Source: Nyssa sinensis (lineage: Eukaryota; Streptophyta; Magnoliopsida; Cornales; Nyssaceae). Taken from it: a stretch of DNA of 64,000 nucleotides. Positions 53,954 to 64,000 of the stretch are shown here, piece by piece. Location of the stretch: positions 11,076,880-11,140,879 of the forward strand of contig CM018033.1 of NCBI GenBank assembly GCA_008638375.1. The letters run 5' to 3'. The notes under the pieces were generated by a model, which did no database searches, was not told the DNA's origin, and was given only the letters and a program-made list of their open reading frames with translations. A program made the translations under genes and the position numbers. Position 1 is the stretch's first letter. Each line of letters opens with the position of its first letter.

Positions 53954-55751
53954 CTGAATTCCAAAAGCTTAACTCCAAAAATCCTTCCTTTAGTTGAAGC
54001 TTCCTATAATCACATTTCAAAGTCCGGTTACATTCCACAATATCACTCGACTTAATTGTCATTTAAATCTTTTCCTATTCTAATTACCTTTCTTTGGTAG
54101 TCTCTTTAAGTCTTAGGCGTATTAATTTCTAACTTTGATTTTAGGCCTTTATTTTTTAAATATATTCTTCTAGTAGCCTCATTAAATCATAAGCGTTAAT
54201 ATTATAACTCTACATGTTTACTTGTCATACTTTTTCGTACTTCATTTCATAATATGGACCTCACCATTGAGTCTGGAATGTCGAAGAAAGTCAATTTAGA
54301 CCCTCTCAGACTTTCATTTGGTTTTAGGGGCATTAGGGGCAATTTGATAATTTATACCTTAACGTGTCTTATTTTTTCGGAGTCCCGTCTCATGAAACGA
54401 ACCCTGCTATTGGGTTCAGAATGTCCAAAATAGTCAAAATACACTATTTGTTCATCTCATTTGAACTTCGTTTGACTTATTTTAAAACTTGGGATATTTT
54501 CGTAATTTTCTTTAAAATAATATTTTATTAATTTTTCTGTTTGGGCCTTAGTAGAATTTTTCATAAATTCTGGGGGTCGGTTCATAATTTCTCAAAGATC
54601 TGGTCTGAACCAATGGGTTCACTGGCCCAAACCCTAGACCGGTCTACTAAGTCACTGAACCAACCGGTTCAGTTCAACCTAAGAACCGGAATTCAATAAT
54701 ATACCCCCTATCCTATCCAAGGTTTGGATAACCCCAGAACCTAATTTCAAATTCCTATCTTTATAACCAAACAAGCCCATAACCATTAAATCCATCCCCC
54801 AAAATGACACAGTTTGATAACCCATCCTCACGGTCAGTCGGATACCGGCGTGACCCAAACCCAGACTCGGTATTGTTTTAACTCGATAGAGCCCCCGATA
54901 TTCCGGTCGTCTTCTCCAGTGGGAATTCCGGCCACAACCGCCGGAACAGTGCAACAACTCACTGTTTTGCATTTTTTGACATTCCAATTTTTCTTGTTTT
55001 TACATCAAATTTATCTTAGAGTCTTAAGAAACTTTTTAGGATAAGTTTTAGCCTAAAATAATCTAGTTTTACACACCCACTATCTAGTTTTTCGGCCACT
55101 GCACCGATGAAGAATAATTTGACTAAACATGATCATTTCTAGACCGTTTTGCACCATTTTTCTTGCGTTGGACTCCTGAAGATGTTTCCTACTTGTTTCC
55201 AATCCTAAAATTAATATTAATTTGACATACAAAGACCTACCATGGTTGACCGTGCGCAGCAGTTTAGTTTCTTAGTTTTTCTTACAGTCTCTAGTTCTAA
55301 TTTAAAACTGTGATGAACTACAATAATTTAAAGGATAACTTTAAAACAATTACAATGATCTTCATACCTGTTTACAGATTTTCTCTCGTTTCAATTTTGT
55401 TCCAAAAATCAGTTTTCTTTTTATCTCTCTCTCTCTCTAAATTTTGCTTCTTCTACGCCTCTATTTTCTTTTTCTCTCACTTCCCTTTTTCCCTTTTTAT
55501 TCTCTTCTTCACTGACCTTGAGTCGGTGGCTTTGCCACTTGATCACATGGAAACCTCACACGCACACACGACTGCCATGCAGCCTACACTCTTCCAATTC
55601 TCAACAAGTCACCCTCCACTACATCATACTACTTCATACGTGTACACTATTCTACCTTTATGACTTCCTACTGATTCCTTTTCTTTTTCATTCTATCTCT
55701 TTTTGTTTTTCAATTCCTTTTTCTTCATTTCATTTAATTACATTACATTAT

Positions 55752-55894
55752 TATATATATATATAATCTAACCGCATATATATATATATATATCTATGTA
55801 TTGTATATATAATGGTTATTTATTTGTACACACACACACACACACTCATATATATATATATATTTTACTTAAATATATATATATATACTCACTT
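55752..55894. repeat. Compound (TA)n and (CA)n microsatellite cluster
   Basis: Four (TA)n tracts and one (AC)n tract within 140 bp of LTR D. Confidence 0.95.
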
Positions 55895-56130
55895 GCACGT
55901 TTTTTCGTAAAATCGAGTTTTCGGTGCGGCGACACCCGGACACTCATGACTGCCTGCCTCTCGTACCCATGTGTCATAATTAAACATAATAGTCTAACGT
56001 ACGTCCAATTTATTTATGTCATATATTGGCTTATAGTTCGGGGTTACATTTCATGGCCCGAGCCTATCGGGTCGGGTACTGCCTAATTCGGGTCGGTCTC
56101 ACCTAACTCGGGTTGGGGTATTACACAAGT

Positions 56131-56411
56131 GGCTTATATAACCAACACACTATAACCACCACCAAGTCCACGTACCAAAAAACCATAATGGACTAAAATC
56201 CTATCCAAAAAATTCAAAAACAAAGTATCCAGAGTTATCATCACCTAACCTACATTCCAAAAAACAATAGTGGGCTACTTGATTAACTATAACCAAAAAT
56301 TAAGTATTGTGTGTGTCATAAAAACAAAACCATAAAGACATAACCATAAAATCATAACCATTCTTCTTCAATTCTATGTTGCCTTTGGGGTTAACCTACC
56401 TCTACCTCGGG
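56131..56411. other. Pre-insertion DNA between solo LTRs D and C
   Basis: By the target duplications this joins 52695 on the left and 59666 on the right. It contains repeated AACCATAA/CCACCACC-like motifs and no recognised gene. Confidence 0.6.
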
Positions 56412-59400
56412 TGTGATATCCCGACCCAGTATACGACACGTATACTGAGATAAGTCGACTGAATAGTGTAACCTGAACTGTTTTAAGCTCTATGTCACAA
56501 TATTTAAGGAACTGTATTGATTTTGAAAGATGAATGTTTTGCTTAGTATGGCTAGTGCCGGGCAACGCCCGAGCAACCCAGGACCTAGCATCGTAATACG
56601 TGCATGCACGCATTCCCATGCACGTGTACGTTTGCATGTACGCGTAATCCATGAAAAATAAGTGTATGCATACACTTATAGAAATCCGTAAAAATGTACA
56701 TATATAGATATATCTATAGATATACAACCGTATAAATATACGTGTATATATATACATGGTAAGGTATATAGTATATATATATATATATGTATAAGTATTT
56801 TAAATACTTATGAGGCAAAGGAAAAAGTAAAGGAAAATGAGAGGGAAAGTGAGTGGCAGTGTGTGAATATGAGTATGTCACTACGTGTATATGTGCAACA
56901 CTGTGTGTGTATGTTGTGTGGCCGAAAAGAGAGCATCAAGGCTGCTCACAGCCATGGTGCAAGTGGGTGCATGTGTAGCTGTGCATGGTTGTGTTTGTGT
57001 ATGGAATTGAGACAGCAAGGCAGCCGACAGCCTTGATTTCGGTGGTGGCAGTCCGAAATAGCTACAAGAAAGGAGGAGAGAGAGAAAGAGAAGAGAGAGA
57101 AATGGCGGTGGAGTGTTGTATTATATATATATATATATATATGGGGTCGTATGAGTCAAGTTGAGAAGTTAGAAAGGAAAAGGGTAAGAACTGGAACGGA
57201 AGCAGAGAAGTTGAAGGGTCACCGTGAGCAAAACAAGAAAAACCCAGGTGAGTGGCCAAGTTCTGTTTTTGATTTTTAGTTCACGAAACTTAAATATGAT
57301 TGTAGGGTCGTGTAGTTGAATTCAAAAGGAATTGAATGCAAAAAGAATTAGCTTAAATAGTGTAGGAACGAGAGAGAAATAAACGGTTACAGGTTTGCAT
57401 GATAATTAGGTTTTTATGCTTAAAACTCAGTTTTTATAAATGAGGAATTAATCCTCTTAGGTGTAGAAATGGATTAGGAAAGAAATAGAGTTAAAATACT
57501 TATGGAATGGGCAAGAAAATACAAATATTTAGGTCGCCGGAAACTGGGAAAACCAAGGTGATGGAAACCATAGTTCCTTAGGATTAAAACTGGCTAAATA
57601 AAAGCTTAAGACCATGGGATTAAATTGGCATGAAAAGATCCCAAAATTAGAAAGAATGAGAGTAAAAATAGTAAAAACAATGGCTAGGGTTTACTGTTCC
57701 AGAAACTGTGGCCGGAAAAGCAATCGAGGAAGATGACTGAAATATCGGGGGGCATATCGGGTTAAAATGGAACCGGGTTTGGGTCGGATCGGGTCGGAAC
57801 CCGACCGAAAACAAATGGGGCAGTGAAACTGTGTCGTTTTGTATTTAGTTTTTAAATGGATTTTTGGTTGTTTGGTAAAAGGGATAATAAATTGGAATTA
57901 GGTTAAGGATATATCCAATCCGTGGATGGGATAAGAAAATTGGGTTATTGAATTCCGGTTTTTAGAATAAAGGGAATCGGTCGATTCAATGGGAAATTGA
58001 ACCGGTTCTAGGGTTTAAGCAGTGAACACACTGGTTCAGACCGGGAATGTTGGAAATTACATTTGAACCCCAGAAGTTTTAGAAAATCTCACTAAGGCCC
58101 AAACAGAAAAATAAATAAAATATTATTTTTACAATAATGCCCCTAATTCAAATAAGGGACAAACGAAGTCCAAACAAGGCAAATGAATAGTCAAAATTTA
58201 TTATCTCGGACATTCTGAGTCCAATGGTGAGGTCTGTTTCATGAGATGGGGTCCTGAAAGATAAAAGACCGTAAAAGTGTAAAATGACCATTTTGCCCTT
58301 TTTAGTACAAAAGTCCAAATGGAATTTCGCGAAAGCCTAAATCAACTTTCTTCGGCGTTCCGGACTCAATGGTAAAGTCTAAATTAGTATTAGAAATATT
58401 TATGATAGCAAGGCATAAAATTTGATGAATAGCATTAATTCTGAGACGTATCTACTGATATATAGGGAACTCGAAAGGAAAAGGCAAACTCACGGATTTC
58501 TGATATAAGACTGAATTTAGAGGTAAGTAAATTCCCTTTCTCTTCCATGTGGTGTTTTCAAGCCAAATTTATTCTCTTTACTGCCGAACTTGTACTCATG
58601 AACGTATCTAATGTTATTATTTCCACAATGTGATATTGTTCTATCTTGTGGACATTGATTGACTGTTATATCATTGTTATCATGTTGAATCATGCCTTGA
58701 AAGGCCTATGCTATGTCTTTATTGAATATATGATATTTCATTTTATACTCTAATAGAATCACTTATGATCATGATATGTTTATGAATACGGGATTTGTGC
58801 TCAATCACAACATCCATCTGATGCTTTCTGATTGATTGGAGACCTACGGGTCTAGTCCGTGAATATATATGTGTGGCTAAGAGGAATGGTACAAAGAGGG
58901 GGGTATGCCGGGCCCCAAAAGATCGAGGGTTCTTGCCAAGCCCTGAACAGTGTAAATGCATCTCTTATATGATTGATAGGACTATGATTGTTGAGTGACA
59001 CGGTTCCTTATGACTTATTTTACACTAAGAGGATATTCTTCATTGTTTTGATTGTGATTGGTTTATTCTGGCAGTACATTCATGTTGATATATTGTTATT
59101 GAGAGTTCATGTTGATGTTGTATCCATTACTCCTGATTGTACATTGTGACCTATTGTTCATTGGCTATCACAGTATCTCTTCTCTTATGATTGGCTATCA
59201 TAATCTTATTCATGGATTCATATTTCATCGATATTAGTGTCGGAGATCTGTTTTTACTTACTGAGCTCTCGTAGCTCATTCCACCCTACTTACCCCCATT
59301 TCAGGTGATGACGCTGCAAGACCCGAGTAGGAGTCTGAAAGCGTAGGAGGACATTTTGAGGGACTGTACCAGTCTATGTTTAGTTCTCCCATGTATTCAC

Positions 59401-59660
59401 CACCCACGGGTGCTGGTTATGTCTGGTTCTTATTTTTGTTATTGTAGAACCATATCATGTATTGAATAGACTTCTGTTGACATTGTGTACTGAAAGACTT
59501 CTACTGATTATAGTCATTGATAAGACTTCCGCTGTTATTGCTTTAAGATTTTGGTACTTTGCATATTAGTACTATGATACAGGAATGGAAAAAGTAGGGA
59601 CGGCCTTAGGGTTGGCCCCGCGACACGAGATTTGCATAGGGTGGGTTTCGGGTTGTGACA
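56412..59660 (+). mobile_element. Solo LTR C, plus orientation, TSD TCGGG
   Basis: TGTGATATCCCGACCCAG to GGGTTTCGGGTTGTGACA, flanked by TCGGG at 56407-56411 and 59661-59665. It is 3.25 kb with no internal region. It shares with the other LTRs the 58200-58390 block (GGACATTCTGAGTCCAATGG) and carries a donor-like site at 58523 and an acceptor-like site at 59304. Confidence 0.9.
58523..59304 (+). other. Candidate intron inside LTR C
   Basis: TTAGAG/GTAAGTAAAT at 58523 and CCCATTTCAG/GTGATG ending at 59304, 782 bp apart. The hairpin GAGCTCTCGTAGCTC lies about 30 bases before the acceptor. This is the cleanest example in the window. Confidence 0.5.
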
Positions 59661-59665
59661 TCGGG

Positions 59666-59813
59666 TGGATGAGGCCTTTCTCTCAATGTCTCTCTTTGAG
59701 TTGAATCTTATGCCACACATGGAGATTGTTGGTGATAACGTCGAAAAAAATTTCTTTTGTGGATTAAGGGATCTCGGTTGTCTCCTTCCTTAAAGGTGGG
59801 AAGGAACGCCTCT
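59666..59813. other. Pre-insertion DNA between LTR C and LTR B2
   Basis: 148 bp continuing 56131-56411. The minus strand can be read with few stops, but I recognise no family. Confidence 0.4.
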
Positions 59814-61269
59814 TGTAACACCCCGACCGAGTTATTAATAATTAAGTTGCTAATTAAATATTATGGACTTTAAGAAGTAAAATAATGGTTAAGAAAAATT
59901 AGATCGAGAAAATAAAGGCAATAATACAATAAATTTACGGCTAATGAAACCGGTATGTGAAGAAAATAAATAATAAAAATACAAGAACATGAGGAAGAAA
60001 TAAAATAATGCAATAAGAAAAATGAAATAAAATACAAAATCCTAACTAAAGGCAAATAAAAAAAAGGAAAGAAGGAAAATAGGCCAAAAGTGATGGCTCA
60101 AAGTCTTAAACCCAAAACTAATAAAGTGAGAAATAACTTATACCCAAAAAATTTAACCAACTAGGCTACAGTACTTTTGTGCTATATATCCCACAAAATA
60201 TGTATATAACCTATATATAACTCCATGGTTGTATGCTCAAAAGCTGAGGTGTCAACAACTCATTGGACCTTTGCCTCTCTCAATTAAATTATATGCAACA
60301 CCTAATATATATATATATATATGCTATATGTATATATGTATTGTGTGTGTGCTACGTGAGTGGGTTAAGATAGAAGTCAGACTTGGTACATGTGTGTGTG
60401 TGTGTGGCTAGAGAGAGAGAGAATGAAGAAAGAAGATGAAGAAGAAGAAAGAGAATAAGGAAAGAATGAGAAAGGAAGCTTTCATGCAACCTTGAACAAA
60501 ACCCAAGAAGCTCAGGAAGTTCAAAACTGAGCCAAGGAGAGGAGGAGCACCATTGTAGGAAGTAAAATGCACAAATTGAATTTTCCTTTATAAGAAAAAT
60601 TATATTGTCAAGTTGATGTTTAATGGAATTAAAGTGCATGCATGGTCCTTGTTGGTATTGTACTAGAGTTTGGGAGTGGAAAAGGAGACCTAAGGAGCTT
60701 AAAATAGTAAAACCCACAAGAAATTTGCCATTGATGACCACCAAAAAGGTGAGTCTGAAACGACTAGTAGGAAACTGATTTTTACCACTTGGGGTTTGAT
60801 CTAAAAGCTACAAGGGTCACAAAACAACTAACATCGTTAAAAATAGATCAAAGACGAAAGAGAAATTCAGAGTTCTAGTCACGGTCCAAAGATGTGGGTC
60901 CTCGAAATCGAGCACCAAGCTTGATTCCTAGAACGTGGATTTGAAGCCACTGGATTGAAGATCAAAATAGGCCAAGAACCATGAACATTCATGGAGGATT
61001 GACCATTAATGAACCGATTATTTAGAACTATCATGAAACCTCAATGGAGCTTTTAAACTCATTTCAACCTTCCAAACCAACGCCAAGATGTTCCTTAATG
61101 TTTCAGAAACTCATAGGAACAAAAATTAGACTGAAAAGGATGCCTGTAACTTCACAAAATAGAGGTTGGAGTTCTACGATTTAAGGGCAATAGTGACGAT
61201 GATGGGGGAAGAAGATAAACAGTAATGGGTTGGGTTTCGGGTTTGGGTCGGAACCTGCCCAGCCACAGA
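59814..61269 (+). mobile_element. LTR B2, 5' portion
   Basis: Starts TGTAACACCCCGACCGAGTT. From 60040 it matches LTR B1 (5640-5880 and on), including the antisense tRNA-like module. It is interrupted at 61269/61270 by minus-strand LTR E2, with ACAGA as the candidate left target duplication. The remainder lies beyond the window. Confidence 0.75.
60090..60190 (-). repeat. tRNA-like module in LTR B2
   Basis: On the minus strand, TAGCCTAGTTGGTTA (box A-like) and GGGTTTAAGAC (box B-like). Same position as in B1, about 0.3 kb from the LTR start. Confidence 0.5.
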
Positions 61270-62064
61270 TGTCATGACCCAAAACCCACCCTATGCGGAT
61301 TAGGGGTCCGTGACAGGGTCTACGGCCCATAGGCCGTTCCCCGTCAAAAGGATCTGAAATGCTAAGTGAGATTTTTAATAAAACATTTTATAGTCATCAG
61401 TAAACCCGGTAGCATAGTTAGGTCATCATTTAGTACATGCCAAAAAAAAAAAACATAATTGTTTATAAGTACAGATCCTCCAAAAATACAACTGATAGGA
61501 CCATGGTGACATGGGAGATATTAAGACCATCCAATATTTAATTTAATACAAAACTCGCCAAAAAGAGCTACCAGTGGCTAGCGGCGTCTAAACCTCCAGA
61601 GCGCTTGAGGGTTCTCTTACTTCCTGTTGTCTTGAAAAAAAATATAAGGGAGGGGTGAGCTAACAAAGCCCAGTAAGTAAAGTCCCTTCCTCTATTATGG
61701 GTCAAGATTAGTTCAAGAATGTAAGCAATAAACAAATACCAATAGAGTGTGATATATCAATGCATGTCAGAACAGAAGACATGATGGAAGTCACAATAGC
61801 CAGTCACCAATGTATAGATCGATAGAAATGACCTTTAGGTCCTATAGGCATATTCCAAGATGAGTGCACAAAAATAACAACAAGAAATAGCCAAATGATG
61901 TGCTGCCGAAATCAGAAAACGTCTATATAGGCATGTCATCATATCAAATAGTACAACGAGGGGTATTCCAAGGAAAAGCTCACATGCATATCAAGAATCC
62001 AAGGAATACGATATCAACGATGCTCAAAGGCACTGTGCCACCCAATTCTCGCCCATCAGAAACC

Positions 62065-63130
62065 CGGTATATATATTATACTGATATAATTAAATTAAAT
62101 TAATTAATTTAATTAATTAAAATTATTTAAAAATAGGTAAATGTTCCGATGTCCAAATTAATTAAACAAATAGTGTATTTTGACTTTGTTGGATATTCTG
62201 GACCTAATGATGAGGTCCATTTTGTGAACTGGGGTTCCAAAAAATTAAGTCACATAAAACATGAAATTATCATTTTGCCCTCAGGGGTACTCGAAGCCAA
62301 ATAAAAAGCCGTGAAGGCCTAGATTTATTTTCTTGGACTTTCTGAACTCAACGATAGAGTCCGTTTACCTAAATAAAATACTCTAAAGGTCGATATAATA
62401 AATTTAGCAACCTTAAGAATATAATTAAATAATACCGAGAGAGTTAAATAAATCATGGACGTTAACCTCGACCTAAATAATTGAGATGAGTTAATAACAA
62501 TTAAATTTTTGATTTATAGGAACCTCCAAAGGGAAGGAGAAGGAGACTTGAATTAACAAAATTGTTGAAAGTTATTTTTGAGGTAAGTAAAACCCGGACT
62601 TTGTTATGTGATCTTTCCTTAGCCGTGTCACATTTCTTTCTTCCTGCTACCACCTTGTACTTTATTATCTGATATGCCTTGATCTCCACAATTGATATTG
62701 TTCTATCTTGTGGAATTGATGGGTTCTTGCATGTTAATACCCTAATCTAATTTATACGTATTCCTTTGATGCTTGAATAGTACACGATAAGAAAAATATT
62801 ACTCCACAACTTGTGAAATTATCTATGCATGACCTGATTTTATCTATGATAGTACTTGACTCGTTACAGACTTCAACCCTCAGGGGTAAGATGCTAATTG
62901 TCTACACGTGGTTGTGAGCATCACATCGCACAACTAGTCTACGCGTGGGTGTGAGCGTCACTTCTCACGATCGACACGTAGTCATGCAAGGCCTGACGTA
63001 CGACTTAAGTCCTAGAGGACACGAAAAGTTAATAACGCTATGCTGTAAGCACGAAAGGGTATGTCGGGCCCTAACAGATAGCATCTAACATATGGTTTCT
63101 TTTTATCTCTTACATGACATGCTTTTGGTT
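62065..63130 (+). other. Inverted segment inside LTR E2
   Basis: It reads as the LTR sense strand, whereas its flanks read as antisense. The left edge is a (TA)n tract (62068-62076). The right side is followed by a second (TA)n tract (63188-63203). In E1 the corresponding point is a single (TA)n tract, so the breakpoint lies in that tract. The donor-like site GAG/GTAAGTAAAA is at 62583 in the inverted part, while its acceptor-like partner stays at 61632 on the other strand. Confidence 0.6.
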
Positions 63131-63229
63131 TTTCGCTTCCAAGGGAGCTACGGCTCCCCTTTTTTTATTTTAATTACTTAATTATATAACATATATATAT
63201 ATAATTATGGCTAAAAAGGTTCAAGAGTA

Positions 63230-63320
63230 ACAATTGTAGCTCAGTAATCTTTGGGCTTGGTTTAAGGCTTGGGCTGCTAGAGGTCAGGAGTTCAAACCAG
63301 GAGAGCTGCGGCTCTTATTT
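63230..63320 (+). repeat. tRNA-like module, central position, in LTR E2
   Basis: TTGTAGCTCAGTAATC (box A-like) and GGAGTTCAAACCAGG (box B-like), antisense to the LTR and adjacent to a (TA)n tract. Equivalent to 27350-27420 in E1. Confidence 0.55.
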
Positions 63321-64000
63321 TATTTTTCAAAGGATTTCAGACCGAAACAGTGGACAAAGGGGTCAAACAAGGATAGGGTATTCCTATTACGACTGGGGTT
63401 ATTAAATTAGCTCATATCCGTGTAGCCAAATAGCCTAAGTATACATTTTAAAAAATTAAAATAGCTTCAAATGGCGTCGTTCCACTAATGCGGTGGCTTG
63501 CTCTACACTTCGACACGTGTCCGAGTCGACACAGTGGGTAGCCTAGCTCAGTCAGGATCGGCTGAGTCAACTTACAAGTTGACTCAGTGGGGTCTTCTTC
63601 TTCCCCACGCCTGAGCCATTGTTGCCCTAGTTTCTGCAAATCAATATTTTCAATTTCGTGACTTTTTAGAAGGTCTTTCCTTTCTGTTCTACATGCTATC
63701 AACTACTTAGGGTCTAGGAATTATTTTGGCATTCGTTTCAAGTCTCAAATCAAGCTCTAAAAGCTACGGTGAGTGGGATAGTTGTGACCTGCAACTAGCT
63801 TATACATGGCCATTTCATCATCATTTAGAGCGTGGTTTGGTTTGTTTTGACCATCGTGGCAAGGGGGTTTGATCCTCATTCCGAAACAAGATAATAGGGG
63901 TCTATTTTAGAAGTTGGGTTCTAAACTCGTGACCTGCAAGTCGATATTTTGGGGTCTTTTCCTAAGCTTCTAGGTAGCGGAATAGGGGTTTTGAAACCCT

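Larger units (their letters stand above)
52696..56125 (-). mobile_element. Solo LTR D, minus orientation, TSD CAAGT
   Basis: Starts TGTCACGACCTTAAATCCAG and ends GGTTGGGGTATTACA. Flanked by CAAGT at 52691-52695 and 56126-56130, a perfect 5-bp target duplication. It is 3.4 kb with no internal region. It includes a short-period repeat (53260-53475), the shared GTCCAAAATAGTCAAAATAC-type block near 54420 and several microsatellites near 55750-55890. A minus-strand donor/acceptor-like pair lies at 53953 and 53064. Confidence 0.9.
61270..64000 (-). mobile_element. LTR E2, minus orientation, rearranged, runs off the window
   Basis: 61270-61720 is nearly identical to the start of E1 (25516-25960). 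62065-63130 matches E1 about 26215-27330 but in the opposite orientation. From about 63190 the E1 orientation resumes (63440-64000 matches E1 27560-28090). This is most simply an inversion of about 1.07 kb within the LTR. The other LTR end is not in the window. Confidence 0.75.

Noticed and set aside
61900..62103. Plus-strand ORF near the E2 inversion junction
   Set aside because: It lies across rearranged LTR sequence and ends in AT-rich repeat, with no recognisable domain.

Overview
This is plant nuclear DNA, almost certainly from an angiosperm and probably a eudicot with a repeat-rich genome. It is AT-rich and full of (TA)n and (AC)n microsatellites. It holds one clear intron-split nuclear gene, and most of the rest is nested, decayed transposable elements. 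The species cannot be named from the sequence.

Layout. 1-9409: 3' part of a decayed Ty3/gypsy (chromovirus, Tekay/Del-like) element with gag remnant, polypurine tract and a 3.6-kb LTR (A), followed by the rest of a second LTR (B1). 9410-13800: a Tat-type gypsy gag fragment, then a non-coding spacer built of successive tandem arrays (about 80, 31, 62, 31 and 60 bp). 13801-15395: a truncated minus-strand LTR (F). 15396-31690: a minus-strand Tat gag-protease relic split by a 14.7-kb insertion. That insertion is a non-autonomous array with three LTRs and a 1.5-kb internal region without pol (16185-30853), and it is itself split by a solo LTR (E1).

32922-51305 (minus strand) is the one well-supported gene: KRR1, a KH-domain assembly factor of the small-subunit processome. 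I could join it into 12 GT-AG exons giving an uninterrupted 387-residue protein. Its introns carry a nearly full-length but dead LINE, a LINE 3' end, a tRNA-derived SINE, hAT-type and other MITEs, and tandem duplications of about 0.5 kb. About 0.7 kb away and divergent is a 134-residue ORF (52016-52420, plus) that looks like a degenerate GRF-type zinc-finger protein with a C-terminal membrane segment. From 52696 to the end there are two more solo LTRs with perfect 5-bp target duplications (D, C) and an LTR B copy (B2) holding a minus-strand LTR (E2), which appears to carry an internal inversion.

Most interesting pattern. The long LTRs (3.2-4.3 kb), although of several families and both orientations, share an architecture. 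(1) A splice-donor-like site, usually GGTAAGTAA, and a TTTCAG-type acceptor-like site lie about 0.8-0.94 kb apart, with a GAGCT/AGCTC hairpin just upstream of the acceptor: a candidate conserved intron inside the LTR. (2) tRNA-like box A/box B modules lie antisense to the LTR, next to (TA)n tracts. Both are read directly from sequence comparison within the window; their function is inference.
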